DNA from: Paenibacillus faecis
GTDB taxonomy: Bacteria > Bacillota > Bacilli > Paenibacillales > Paenibacillaceae
Assembly: GCF_008084145.1 (NCBI RefSeq)
Contig: NZ_VSDO01000001.1
Coordinates: forward strand, 1,192,840 to 1,256,839
DNA length: 64,000 bases
Reading direction: 5' to 3'
The notes under the pieces were generated by a model. That model worked only from the letters and a program-made list of their open reading frames with translations, was not told where the DNA came from and made no database searches. The position numbers were made by a program, and so were the translations under genes. Numbering within the stretch: position 1 is the first letter of the stretch; every line of letters starts with the position of its first letter. Shown here piece after piece: positions 1 to 8,139 of this stretch.

Positions 1-3
1 CGA

Positions 4-771
4 CTAATGACAATCGAACACGACCTCGGCGCTTTCGACGAACAGCCAGTCATGATAATGGCCGAGCAGCTCACCGGAACGCCAGGGGTAAGCATGGGGC
101 TCTTTTTCGGGCGGGGGCGCTATGAACGGTTTGTTCACGAAGACGTTAAAAACGTGGAGTCCGTCGGGCCTGGTAAATTGCTTATAGTTGGCAAATATCT
201 CGTTTCGAAGCTCCGGTTTGATATAATGCAGCACTCCGCTGGAATATAAAATGTCAAAATCGGTATCGAGCCGGAAATCGGAAATATCGGCTTTAAAGGC
301 ATGAACGTGAACGCCGGTCTGTTCGGCCAGTCTTTTCGTCTTCTCGATCCCCGCGTCCGTTACATCGAATGCGCTCACCTCATACCCGTTGCGGGCGAAG
401 AAGACCGCATCCTTCCCCTCGCCGCAGCCGATATCCAGCAGTTTGAGCGGCCGGGTGGGCGGCATGCATTTTAAAACTTCATAGCACGCCTGATTCGGTT
501 CGATTCCCCAGTAATAGGACTGCTTATTGCGGTATTCCTCCTCATAGATCGTGATCGGGCTCTCCTGCGGCACATACCCCAACAGCTTGTCGACGCTGAT
601 CCGCAAATTTTTCGACAATTCGGGCAGCAAGACAAGGTCCGGCATCGTCTGAGCATTCTCCCATTTGGATACCGCCTGGAACGAGATGCCTAATCTTTGG
701 GCGAGTTCCTCCTGTGTGAACCCCCTCTCTTTCCGGTAGTGACTAATCGTTCTCGCCAGCTTTTCTTTCAT
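4..771 (-). CDS. XRE-family HTH / SAM-dependent methyltransferase fusion
   Basis: 255 aa and complete. Residues 5-60 form a Cro/C1-type helix-turn-helix (RKERGFTQEELAQRLGISFQ, then AVSKWE). From about residue 105 there is a class I SAM methyltransferase fold with motif I LLDIGCGEG at 111-119 and an acidic residue near 136 (SAFD) that fits the ribose-binding position. This two-domain layout is known in Firmicutes, usually annotated as TehB-like or 'helix-turn-helix domain-containing methyltransferase'. The substrate is unknown. It may be a self-contained regulator that methylates a small molecule or toxic oxyanion. The stop is at 4-6. The ATG at 771 is chosen because the HTH begins right after it. 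It is divergent from the LOG gene, with about 220 bp between them. Confidence 0.85.
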   Translation of the reverse strand: MKEKLARTISHYRKERGFTQEELAQRLGISFQAVSKWENAQTMPDLVLLPELSKNLRISVDKLLGYVPQESPITIYEEEYRNKQSYYWGIEPNQACYEVLKCMPPTRPLKLLDIGCGEGKDAVFFARNGYEVSAFDVTDAGIEKTKRLAEQTGVHVHAFKADISDFRLDTDFDILYSSGVLHYIKPELRNEIFANYKQFTRPDGLHVFNVFVNKPFIAPPPEKEPHAYPWRSGELLGHYHDWLFVESAEVVFDCH

Positions 772-941
772 AACGAATCACGCTCCTCTTCGTAAGCCCA
801 TTGTAGGGGACATCGGCGAGCAAGCACAATAACCGGGCATTTGAATTTTCCGGTTCTCTCAACCGGGGGTTGAGGCCAAAAGAAGCAGCCCGACTATCGC
901 TTACGCGATTTCCTCCACTCTGCTCCGTAATTTAAACAGAG

Positions 942-962
942 ATGACATTGTCATGTTATAAT
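942..962 (+). promoter_or_regulatory. Candidate -10 with adjacent 13-bp palindrome upstream of the LOG gene
   Basis: A TATAAT hexamer lies at 957-962. Directly before it is the perfect palindrome ATGACATTGTCAT (942-954), where a repressor could block RNA polymerase. No good -35 is visible. The palindrome is not a Fur, Zur, PerR or LexA consensus that I recognise, so the operator role is inference. Confidence 0.35.
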
Positions 963-992
963 TTGGTATGATCATAAACTGGAGGCGATGGG

Positions 993-1577
993 ATGAAAAA
1001 AATAGCCGTGTTTTGCGGATCGAGCTTCGGGGCAAAAGACGTGTACAAAGAAGGAGCCATCGCTTTGGGCAAGGAATTGGCCGCCCGGGGACTTTCCCTG
1101 GTTTACGGCGGTTCAAGCGTGGGGCTGATGGGGGCCGTGGCCGATGCCGTTCTGGAAGAAGGCGGTCAGGTGATTGGGGTTCTCCCCGTGTTTTTGCAGG
1201 ATCGGGAGATCGCCCACCGCAACCTGTCCGAATTGATCATCGTCGATACGATGCATGAACGCAAAGCCAAGATGGCCGAAATTGCCGACGGCTTCATCGT
1301 CCTTCCCGGCGGTGCGGGAACGATGGACGAATTTTTTGAGATTTTCACCTGGGGCCAGTTGGGCCTCCACCGCAAGCCCTGCGGCCTGCTGAACCTCGGG
1401 GGATATTACGATCTCCTGATCGAACTCTTCAACCATATGACCGATGAACAGTTTATTCAGGAGAAGTTCCGGTCCATGGTTTTATCCGACGGCACGCCGG
1501 AAGGTTTGCTTGATCAATTCCGCACGTATGAGCCGCCGACGGTTAAAACTTTTTTAAAGTCGGAAAAACAGCTGTAA
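993..1577 (+). CDS. LOG-family protein (cytokinin riboside 5'-monophosphate phosphoribohydrolase-like)
   Basis: 194 aa, the usual length for the TIGR00730/LOG family. The Rossmann-like fold starts with IAVFCGS, and the signature PGGAGTMDE at 105-113 carries the conserved phosphate-binding glycines and the catalytic glutamate. Family enzymes cleave nucleoside monophosphates at the N-glycosidic bond, giving a free base and ribose phosphate. The natural substrate in Bacillus-type bacteria is uncertain and 'lysine decarboxylase' annotations of this family are wrong. The start at 993 has GGAGG seven bases upstream. An out-of-frame ATG lies at 988. Monocistronic, with a hairpin terminator right after the stop. 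Confidence 0.9.
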   Translation: MKKIAVFCGSSFGAKDVYKEGAIALGKELAARGLSLVYGGSSVGLMGAVADAVLEEGGQVIGVLPVFLQDREIAHRNLSELIIVDTMHERKAKMAEIADGFIVLPGGAGTMDEFFEIFTWGQLGLHRKPCGLLNLGGYYDLLIELFNHMTDEQFIQEKFRSMVLSDGTPEGLLDQFRTYEPPTVKTFLKSEKQL

Positions 1578-1581
1578 AAGC

Positions 1582-1612
1582 AAAAATAGCGGGCGACGGC
1601 CCGCTATTTTTT
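1582..1612. terminator. Bidirectional terminator between LOG gene and sdaAA
   Basis: The stem AAAAATAGCGGGC / GCCCGCTATTTTT with loop GACG is flanked by A and T runs, so it can stop transcription from both sides. The last codons of sdaAA (stop 1604-1606) lie inside it. Confidence 0.85.
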
Positions 1613-2485
1613 TCTTGCCCGCAGCTCTTTCATGATTTTGCGGCCGGTCGGTGTCTGGGCCAATCCGCCTTGGGCCGTCTCCCGGTGGCGGCTCGGCATC
1701 GAAGAACCGACCTCGAGCATCACGTCGATCACCTCGTCGGAAGGAATGGCGCTCTTGACGCCGGCTAGAGCCATATCTGAGGCGGCCAAGGCATTAACCG
1801 CTCCGAAGCCGTTGCGGACGATGCAGGGAATCTCCACCAGGCCGCCCACCGGGTCGCAGATCAGGCCCAGCGTGTTTTTGAGGGCCAGGCCCACCGCGTG
1901 CACCGCCTGCTCCGGACTGCCGCCGCGCAGCTCCGTCATCGCCCCGGCCGCCATCCCGATCGCCGAGCCGATCTCCGCTTGGCAGCCGCCTTCCGCGCCG
2001 GAGATAAAGGAATTGTTGGCGATGACATACCCGATGGCCCCGGCGCAGAACAGGCCGCGAACCAGATGCTCGTCGGGCCAGCCGAACCGCTCCTGCGCGC
2101 TGACGAAAACGCCTGGAATAATGCCGCAGGAGCCCGCGGTCGGCGTTGCGACGATCCGCCCCATCGAGGCGTTGACCTCCGATACGGCCAGAGCGTAGGC
2201 CATGGCCTGGCAGGCGATGTCGCCGGCCGAAGGTTCCGCGTTTTTACGGTAGGTTTCCACCCGCTTCGCGTCTCCGCCCGTCAACCCGCTCGTGGAGGTG
2301 ATATCCTCGGTCAGGCCTTTATGAACGGCCGTTTTCATAATCTGATAATACTCCGTCATGACGGCCGTAATTTCGGATTCCGGCTGACCGCTTTCCTCAG
2401 CCTGGTCCTCCAGCATAATTTGCGAAATCGTTTTCGATTCCGTCTGGCATATTTCGATGAGCTCCCTTAAATTCCGAAAACGCAT
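1604..2485 (-). CDS. sdaAA: L-serine dehydratase, iron-sulfur-dependent, alpha subunit
   Basis: 293 aa, full length for the separate alpha chain of the Bacillus-type enzyme. With SdaAB it deaminates L-serine to pyruvate and ammonia using a [4Fe-4S] cluster. Conserved cysteines are C120 (TAGSCGIIPG), C168 (GAEGGCQAEIG), C210 (LICDPVGG) and C221 (EIPCIVRNG), the set expected for cluster binding. The ATG at 2485 is preceded by AAGGAG. It lies 39 bp downstream of sdaAB on the same strand, so the two are almost certainly co-transcribed. The 3' end runs into the shared terminator. Cytoplasmic. Confidence 0.95.
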   Translation of the reverse strand: MRFRNLRELIEICQTESKTISQIMLEDQAEESGQPESEITAVMTEYYQIMKTAVHKGLTEDITSTSGLTGGDAKRVETYRKNAEPSAGDIACQAMAYALAVSEVNASMGRIVATPTAGSCGIIPGVFVSAQERFGWPDEHLVRGLFCAGAIGYVIANNSFISGAEGGCQAEIGSAIGMAAGAMTELRGGSPEQAVHAVGLALKNTLGLICDPVGGLVEIPCIVRNGFGAVNALAASDMALAGVKSAIPSDEVIDVMLEVGSSMPSRHRETAQGGLAQTPTGRKIMKELRARKK

Positions 2486-2524
2486 CTAACCCGCTCCTTA
2501 AATTAGGTTGGTCTGACATCTATA

Positions 2525-3190
2525 TTAAGTGAGATGGATAAAAGAAACCCGGCGGATATGGGGCAGACCCGAGATTTCGCCGATCAGCGAATCCGGAATG
2601 ACTTGGTCCGCCTCCACGACCGTCAGCGCTTCACCGGTTCTTCCCTTGCGGTCCGTATTAATATACCCGATATTTACATCCTCCCGGCTGAATAGCGCGG
2701 TAATCCCCGCCAGCACCCCCTGCCGGTCCGCATGCTCGATCACCAAGGTCGGAAGTTCGCCCGAACATTTCGCTTCGAAGCCGTTCATTTGCCGGATGGA
2801 AATCGTCCCCCCGCCGATGGAAGCCCCGGTCACGTCGCAGGTTCTCTCCCCAGCGGACAGCAAGATTCTTACGGTGTTCGGATGAATTCCGGGAGCGGTT
2901 CCGGTCGTAAAATGCACCTGGATCCCCGAGTCTTCCGCAATTTGCAGCGAGTGGCGAATTCGCTCGTCGTCCGTGCGGTAGTCGAGAATTCCCCCGACCA
3001 CGGCAAGGTCCGTACCGTGTCCCGCATAGGTTTCCGCGAACGAGCCGTAAAAACAGATCCGGGCCGCCTCGGGCGGTTCGCCCAACAGTTGGCGGGCGAA
3101 CCTTCCGATCCGGACCGCTCCGGCGGTATGAGAGCTCGAAGGGCCGATCATGGCCGGTCCGATGATGGAGAATACATTTTTAAACCGCAT
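2525..3190 (-). CDS. sdaAB: L-serine dehydratase, iron-sulfur-dependent, beta subunit
   Basis: 221 aa. The N-terminal beta-chain domain has the typical IGPAMIGPSSSHTAGAVRIG segment. It is followed by an ACT domain from about residue 147 (LVIEHADRQGVLAGITALFS), expected to bind serine as an allosteric or delivery site. Pairs with SdaAA. First gene of the two-gene operon, with GGAGGG ahead of the ATG at 3190. No transcription factor site was recognised in the 120 bp upstream. Confidence 0.95.
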   Translation of the reverse strand: MRFKNVFSIIGPAMIGPSSSHTAGAVRIGRFARQLLGEPPEAARICFYGSFAETYAGHGTDLAVVGGILDYRTDDERIRHSLQIAEDSGIQVHFTTGTAPGIHPNTVRILLSAGERTCDVTGASIGGGTISIRQMNGFEAKCSGELPTLVIEHADRQGVLAGITALFSREDVNIGYINTDRKGRTGEALTVVEADQVIPDSLIGEISGLPHIRRVSFIHLT

Positions 3191-3310
3191 CTTTGGTCCC
3201 TCCGGTAATTATAGTCCTTTGTTTAAGCTTACCCCGGAACTCGGCCCGTTGCTATGAATTTTCGAATAAAGGACGGATTAAGGCCGAACGCGGCTCGATA
3301 AGGGCAGCGT

Positions 3311-4300
3311 TTACGAAGACGAGAAGCGGCGGATGACCTCCTCGAATTCCGGCTCTTCCATGGAGATGTCGTCGATTTCCCCCCAGCCGTCCAGCTCCCT
3401 AATAATATCCACCGCCCGGATTTCCCGGCGGTCCGCCTCGAGACGAACGGTATCGCCTTCGACGCCGAGGATCCGAAACACCCCTGCTGAAGCGGAGGCG
3501 GCAAAATTGTCCGGCACTTGGAACGGCCCGCGGAATTTCAAGGTCATCCGCGTTGGCAGTCCGATCGTTTCCCGCAGCGAGGGGATCGATCCGTCATAAG
3601 TCAATGTCCCGTGATTGATAACCATTACACGCCCGCATAGCTGCTCGATATCGTCCATATCATGGGTGGTAAGCAGAATCGTCTTCCCGAAATCCCGGTT
3701 CAGCACCCGCAAAAATTCACGGATGTTTACTTTGGCGTGAACGTCAAGCCCGATCGTCGGTTCGTCGAGAAACAGCAGCTCGGGATCATGCAGCAGGGCG
3801 GCGGCAATGTCGGCCCGCATCCGCTGGCCGAGCGACAGCTTCCGGACGGGAGTCTGCCAAAATTCGTCCAGATTCAAGAGCTCGGCAAAACGTCCGAGCC
3901 TTTGCCGCTTTTCCGCCGCCGTCACCCCGTACATTTCGGCCAGAATGTCGTAGGAATCTTTAACCGGCAGATCCCACCAAAGCTGACTCCGTTGACCGAA
4001 CACAACCCCCAGCTGCCTGACCGCCTTCCGGCGATCCCGGTGCGGGTTATAACCGCCCACGCTCACTTCGCCCGAGGTCGGATGCAAAATGCCCGTAAGC
4101 ATTTTGATGGTGGTCGATTTTCCCGCCCCGTTCGGACCGATATAGCCGACAAATTCTCCGCGTTCGACTTGAAAACTAATGCCCCTTACAGCTTCCTTCA
4201 TCCGGTATTCCCTGGAGAACAACGTCCGCAGCCCGGAAAATCGCCCTTCCTTGACGACGGCCGTTTTAAACTCCTTATGCAAATCTCTTGCCTCAATCAT
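3311..4300 (-). CDS. ABC-2 type transporter, ATP-binding protein
   Basis: 329 aa. Walker A GPNGAGKS is at 55-62, the signature is LSLGQ at 155-159 (the L-for-G variant common in exporter ATPases), and Walker B with catalytic Glu is LLFLDE at 175-180. A C-terminal extension of about 90 residues is typical of the DrrA/NatA-like exporter group. It energises the two membrane proteins encoded immediately upstream in the transcription unit (4316-5889). The substrate cannot be read from sequence. The family is annotated for antibiotic, lipid or ion export. Confidence 0.9.
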   Translation of the reverse strand: MIEARDLHKEFKTAVVKEGRFSGLRTLFSREYRMKEAVRGISFQVERGEFVGYIGPNGAGKSTTIKMLTGILHPTSGEVSVGGYNPHRDRRKAVRQLGVVFGQRSQLWWDLPVKDSYDILAEMYGVTAAEKRQRLGRFAELLNLDEFWQTPVRKLSLGQRMRADIAAALLHDPELLFLDEPTIGLDVHAKVNIREFLRVLNRDFGKTILLTTHDMDDIEQLCGRVMVINHGTLTYDGSIPSLRETIGLPTRMTLKFRGPFQVPDNFAASASAGVFRILGVEGDTVRLEADRREIRAVDIIRELDGWGEIDDISMEEPEFEEVIRRFSSS

Positions 4301-4315
4301 CGCGCTAACGCCTCC

Positions 4316-5116
4316 TTAGCTTCCCGTACTCTGGTACTTGGTTATACCGAATCGCCAAAACAGTAAACTCCCTCCGAGGCACAAGGCCGCAACCCCCGCT
4401 ATCGCGGGAAGCACCCAAACGCCGAGTTCATCGCGGAGGATGTACAAAGACGGGACATAGTTCACGAATCCGACCGGAATCACCACCAACAGTACGGAGG
4501 ACATCCACTTCGGGTACAGCGTCAGCGGATATTGGGCCGCCGTTCGCGCGGCATCCTCCGTAATGTTCTGAAGCTCTTCGATCCGGGTTGTCCAAAATCC
4601 GATCGTAGCCGTAGCCAGTCCGATGGAAAACAGGATGACCGCCCCCGTCAGGATAATCATCAAGGTAAGCGGCACCGCGGTCCATCCCACCTGTCCCGTC
4701 CGCATCATCCCCGCCAGCGACCAGCACAAAATAAACCCGCCCTGCAAAACCTCGCCGAGCATAATCCGGAAGTTTTGCGGCATCAACGCGAGAAGGACGG
4801 GGATCGGCCGGGTCAGGAGCTGATCGAAGTCGCCGCTGATGAGGTATTTCTCCAGATGGTGGACCTCGTCCGCAAAAGTGCGGTACACCGTTTTGGACAG
4901 CGTCATGACCGCGAACAAGTACCCCACTTCATACAGGGACCAGCCCTGAATCGCCCCGAATTTATACAGCACGATCGCGATCATTAAAAATTCGGAAATC
5001 TGGATTAAAGCCGCGAGCACGGAAGCGAGGATAAAGTTGAATTTATACTGCATCCGGCTGCGGACACTGGTCTTTATCAGCAACCGATACAAGTGAAACC
5101 AGCTTCCCGCCTTCAT
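4316..5116 (-). CDS. ABC-2 family transporter permease (second subunit)
   Basis: 266 aa integral membrane protein with about six hydrophobic segments, such as those around ILASVLAALIQI, LMIILTGAVILFSIGLATAT and the C-terminal LPAIAGVAALCLGGSLLFW. It resembles the PF06182 ABC-2 membrane family, whose genes occur as a permease pair plus ATPase, as here. The ATG overlaps the stop of the preceding permease gene by 4 bp (ATGA at 5113-5116), which implies translational coupling. The ATPase gene follows after 15 bp. Probably forms a heterodimeric exporter channel with the 5113-5889 product. Confidence 0.85.
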   Translation of the reverse strand: MKAGSWFHLYRLLIKTSVRSRMQYKFNFILASVLAALIQISEFLMIAIVLYKFGAIQGWSLYEVGYLFAVMTLSKTVYRTFADEVHHLEKYLISGDFDQLLTRPIPVLLALMPQNFRIMLGEVLQGGFILCWSLAGMMRTGQVGWTAVPLTLMIILTGAVILFSIGLATATIGFWTTRIEELQNITEDAARTAAQYPLTLYPKWMSSVLLVVIPVGFVNYVPSLYILRDELGVWVLPAIAGVAALCLGGSLLFWRFGITKYQSTGS

Positions 5117-5889
5117 CCGCCCTGCACCTCCACTTTACTGCGCATCAGCCGGGTAGCCAGCAAACAGGCCGCGGTGAACAAACCGCACCATAGCAAGGTC
5201 CCCCAAAGACGGCTTGGGTCTCCCGTCCCCAGATAAATCGTGGTCGGCGTATAAAGCAAATACGGATAAGGCGACATCCAGGCGATTTGTTCAAGCCAGC
5301 GGGGCAGCCATTCCAGCGGAATAAAGAATCCCGCCAGCACATTGATCAGCGCATGGTTTCCCCAATAGAGCCATGAAGACTCGGTCGTCCAGAGCGCGCT
5401 GACACCAATAAGGTAGTTGATGCAAATGGACAGGTATGCGGCCCCCAGCACACTAAGGACCGTATACAAATAAGTCAGGCCTTGATCGGGAAGTTGAAGA
5501 GAAAAGACAAAGACGTACAGGAGATAGATCGGGATGGACTTATACACGAATTGATAAGCGATCTGGCCCCATTCCTTGGCCATCATGTGGCTGAACAAAT
5601 GGACGGGCCGCATCAAATCGAGCGAGATTTGACCGGTTCTGACGGACTGGGGGATGCCGAGACCGTTGGTGGTAAAACTCGTGACCCACAGGAGCGCCTG
5701 CGTGAACGAGATGTAACTCACCATACCTGCGGTTCCGTAATCTCCCAGGGGATGATCCCTGCCGAGCCCGATCCAGATACAGGCGTACATAAAGCCGAAC
5801 ATCGCGCTCGCGATATTGTGCACCATATGTGCGCTGCGGTACTGCAAATTGCGGGTGTAGGCTTTGGAAGCCAATGTGAAATAAAGCAT
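5113..5889 (-). CDS. ABC-2 family transporter permease (first subunit)
   Basis: 258 aa polytopic protein of the same PF06182-like family as its neighbour. About six transmembrane segments are visible, including IASAMFGFMYACIWIGLG, LTYLYTVLSVLGAAYLSICI and LWGTLLWCGLFTAACLLATR. First gene of the three-gene exporter operon, with GGAGGTG before the ATG at 5889. Substrate unknown. The 190 bp upstream contain no motif I can name. Confidence 0.85.
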   Translation of the reverse strand: MLYFTLASKAYTRNLQYRSAHMVHNIASAMFGFMYACIWIGLGRDHPLGDYGTAGMVSYISFTQALLWVTSFTTNGLGIPQSVRTGQISLDLMRPVHLFSHMMAKEWGQIAYQFVYKSIPIYLLYVFVFSLQLPDQGLTYLYTVLSVLGAAYLSICINYLIGVSALWTTESSWLYWGNHALINVLAGFFIPLEWLPRWLEQIAWMSPYPYLLYTPTTIYLGTGDPSRLWGTLLWCGLFTAACLLATRLMRSKVEVQGG

Positions 5890-6021
5890 GAAGCACCTCC
5901 GATAAGCGTATTAGACGGCTCTTCCGTCCACTTCAGACAAGGCGATTTTTGCAAGAAGGATTCCATCATACCGTAATTTTCCATAGGAGACAATCCTTTT
6001 TTCGCCGACAACGTAAACAAA

Positions 6022-6067
6022 GAAAAAATACGGGCTGCACAGGACTCTTTTTCCCGTGACAACCCGC
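6022..6067 (-). terminator. Rho-independent terminator of the endoglucanase gene
   Basis: Read on the minus strand just after the stop at 6082: CGGGTTGTCAC pairs with GTGCAGCCCG (one bulge) around an A-rich loop and is followed by a run of T residues. Confidence 0.65.
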
Positions 6068-6081
6068 ACATTTTAAATGTT

Positions 6082-7818
6082 TTATTTCCCTACCGGCTGA
6101 CCGGTCACGCTCGTGCCCGATTTCGTAATTTGGTAGCTGACGATTTCCCCGCTCCAGAAATGGAATTTCAACTGGACCTCGCCATCCTTCACTTCCTTAA
6201 AAAATTCGGGCAGCAGTTGAATCTCTTTGCTGTCGTACGAGGGGGAGAACGCATATCCGAACTCCTTGAAAGAAGTCCAGTCCTGCGGGCCGGCGTTTTT
6301 CCCGTCCGCGTAGACGGCTTCCATCGTGGCCAACTGATTCCCCTTGAAGTCGACCGGAACGGCAAACTTCTCGGTGGTTCCCGTCGCGTGGCCGAGTACC
6401 GGACGATCAAATACGACAACTTTGAATCTCCAATCCGGTCCCTGATTAAACTTGGCGTTCAGGACGGCATTTTGCCCCAGTTGTCCGGATGCTGTCAGCT
6501 TGGAGAGACGAGCCGCCTTAATCGTCAATTCCTCGCCGCTTAAAGCGTAGTCTTTGCCAGCGACGAGATGCTCGCCGCCGACCCATAGCCCGGTCAGCTT
6601 ATTGCCGTTCAAGTTCAACTTCACCTTGGCATCCTTTACCTTACCGCCCTTTTTCAAGTGGATCAGATCCGTTTCAGCCGTAGCGGCGCGCCCGTTCTTC
6701 CAACCGGCTTTCATGATATCAATCAGCTCTTGGTCATTCCAGCGATAGGTCTTCCGGTTGAAGTGCTGGCCGTTATCCCACAACATATGCGTAATATTCT
6801 TCTCTTTCAGAACGTGGGTCAAAATTTCAAAAAACTTCAATTTCTCCCCTTGCTCGATCACGCCGGTATGCTTATCGAAGCCGAGCAGGCCGTACTCGCC
6901 GAGGATGACCGGAATCCCTTTGGCCACCAGCGTTTTGTGTACATTGTCGAAAGTGGTGGTCAAATCGTTTAACGTGTCTTTTTCCAGCTTATAATAACCG
7001 GCGATGTTTACGCTGAACGGCCAGAACCCATAATAGTGGACCGTGGCGATGAGATTGGGATCGTTGAGCTTGACGATGTTATTGTACAGCTCATTCAAAT
7101 CCTCCCGGGCCGGAGAAGTTTCCCGCGTCGGAATGACCAGCGGTCGAACCGTATTGTTCCCGCCGGAACTTCTGACGATGCTATGAAACGAAGTGATCAG
7201 CTCTTTCAGCATGGCATGCTGCTTCGCATGATCCGTCGTTCCCCCGTCCGTAAACCGGGGCTCGTTGATGGCTTCGAACATCAATTTATTGGAGTGGTTT
7301 TTGAACCGGTCGGCAATTTGCGTCCAAACCGCCTGATATCGCGCCATCACTTCATCATGTTTCTTTTCCATATGGCTGACCCAAATCCACGAATCATGAT
7401 GGATATTGATCATAACGTAGAGCTTGGCCTCCAGAGCCCAGTTGACGACCTCCTCCACCCGATCCATATAGGCGGTATCAATCGTGTAGCCCGGAGCTCC
7501 TCCGATATGCTGATCCCAAGTAACCGGAATACGGATACTCTTGTAGCCTTCTGCCGCGATCTGTTGAATCAGTTGTTTGGTTACGCGGGGATTGCCCCAG
7601 GAAGTTTCATCGCTGCCCGTCGAGTCCAGCGTATTGCCCAGATTCCAGCCCGGCTGCATATCTTCCACATAAGCCTGGATGCTGCTGAGCTTCTTGCCCG
7701 CCCAACTGGAAGCCTTTTCATTTTTCGGGTCCGCCAACACGGACGCCGAAAAAGCCGTCATCGCCATGACCGCGGCCAAAGCAAATGACAAAAACGACCG
7801 GTAATGCCTTTTCTTCAT
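6082..7818 (-). CDS. Secreted GH5 endo-beta-1,4-glucanase with CBM_X2-type C-terminal domains
   Basis: 578 aa. A Sec signal peptide covers residues 1-29 (basic start, hydrophobic core, cut near SVLA-D). The glycoside hydrolase family 5 domain spans about 45-375, with NLGNTLDS near 59, INIHHDSW near 137, acid/base E186 in EAINEPRF and nucleophile E308 in ILGEYG. From about 383 an X2/CBM_X2-like immunoglobulin-type domain follows (KLNLNGNKLTGLWVGGEHL), then a further beta-rich region to the end. Predicted to hydrolyse cellulose or mixed-linked beta-glucan outside the cell. Monocistronic, with its own terminator downstream and a catabolite-response site upstream. Substrate preference (cellulose, xyloglucan, lichenan) is not decidable here. 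Confidence 0.92.
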   Translation of the reverse strand: MKKRHYRSFLSFALAAVMAMTAFSASVLADPKNEKASSWAGKKLSSIQAYVEDMQPGWNLGNTLDSTGSDETSWGNPRVTKQLIQQIAAEGYKSIRIPVTWDQHIGGAPGYTIDTAYMDRVEEVVNWALEAKLYVMINIHHDSWIWVSHMEKKHDEVMARYQAVWTQIADRFKNHSNKLMFEAINEPRFTDGGTTDHAKQHAMLKELITSFHSIVRSSGGNNTVRPLVIPTRETSPAREDLNELYNNIVKLNDPNLIATVHYYGFWPFSVNIAGYYKLEKDTLNDLTTTFDNVHKTLVAKGIPVILGEYGLLGFDKHTGVIEQGEKLKFFEILTHVLKEKNITHMLWDNGQHFNRKTYRWNDQELIDIMKAGWKNGRAATAETDLIHLKKGGKVKDAKVKLNLNGNKLTGLWVGGEHLVAGKDYALSGEELTIKAARLSKLTASGQLGQNAVLNAKFNQGPDWRFKVVVFDRPVLGHATGTTEKFAVPVDFKGNQLATMEAVYADGKNAGPQDWTSFKEFGYAFSPSYDSKEIQLLPEFFKEVKDGEVQLKFHFWSGEIVSYQITKSGTSVTGQPVGK

Positions 7819-7848
7819 CCTTTAAAATCCCTCCCGGAAGTAACGATT

Positions 7849-7864
7849 ATGAAAGCGTTTTCTA
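7849..7864 (-). promoter_or_regulatory. cre (CcpA catabolite-response element) upstream of endoglucanase
   Basis: ATGAAAGCGTTTTCTA fits the Bacillus cre consensus (TGWAARCGYTWNCW). It sits about 31 bp before the endoglucanase start, just after a weak promoter-like TCGACA ... TGTTAT on the minus strand. This position is expected for CcpA repression when glucose is present. The rest of the 7819-8139 gap shows nothing further that I can name. Confidence 0.75.
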
Positions 7865-8139
7865 TATAACAGACTACCATAATTATCCTTGTCGAATATA
7901 CCTGAATAATTTTAAATAAAATCATGTGTAAATTGCAGGTCTTCACAAAAAGACTGTCGATTCATACTTTAAAAGTCGGCGGATCGATCCGTGGTTTTTG
8001 ATTTTGTCACCTTTCCCCTTTAGTTGGTATGTTTCCATGAAAGGCAACTATGTTAGATTAGAAGCAGGACCCGTAGAGACGCTCCCCACGCGCAAATCCT
8101 CCGTTACGATTCCTAATCCAACGGAACAGGACTGATTTT

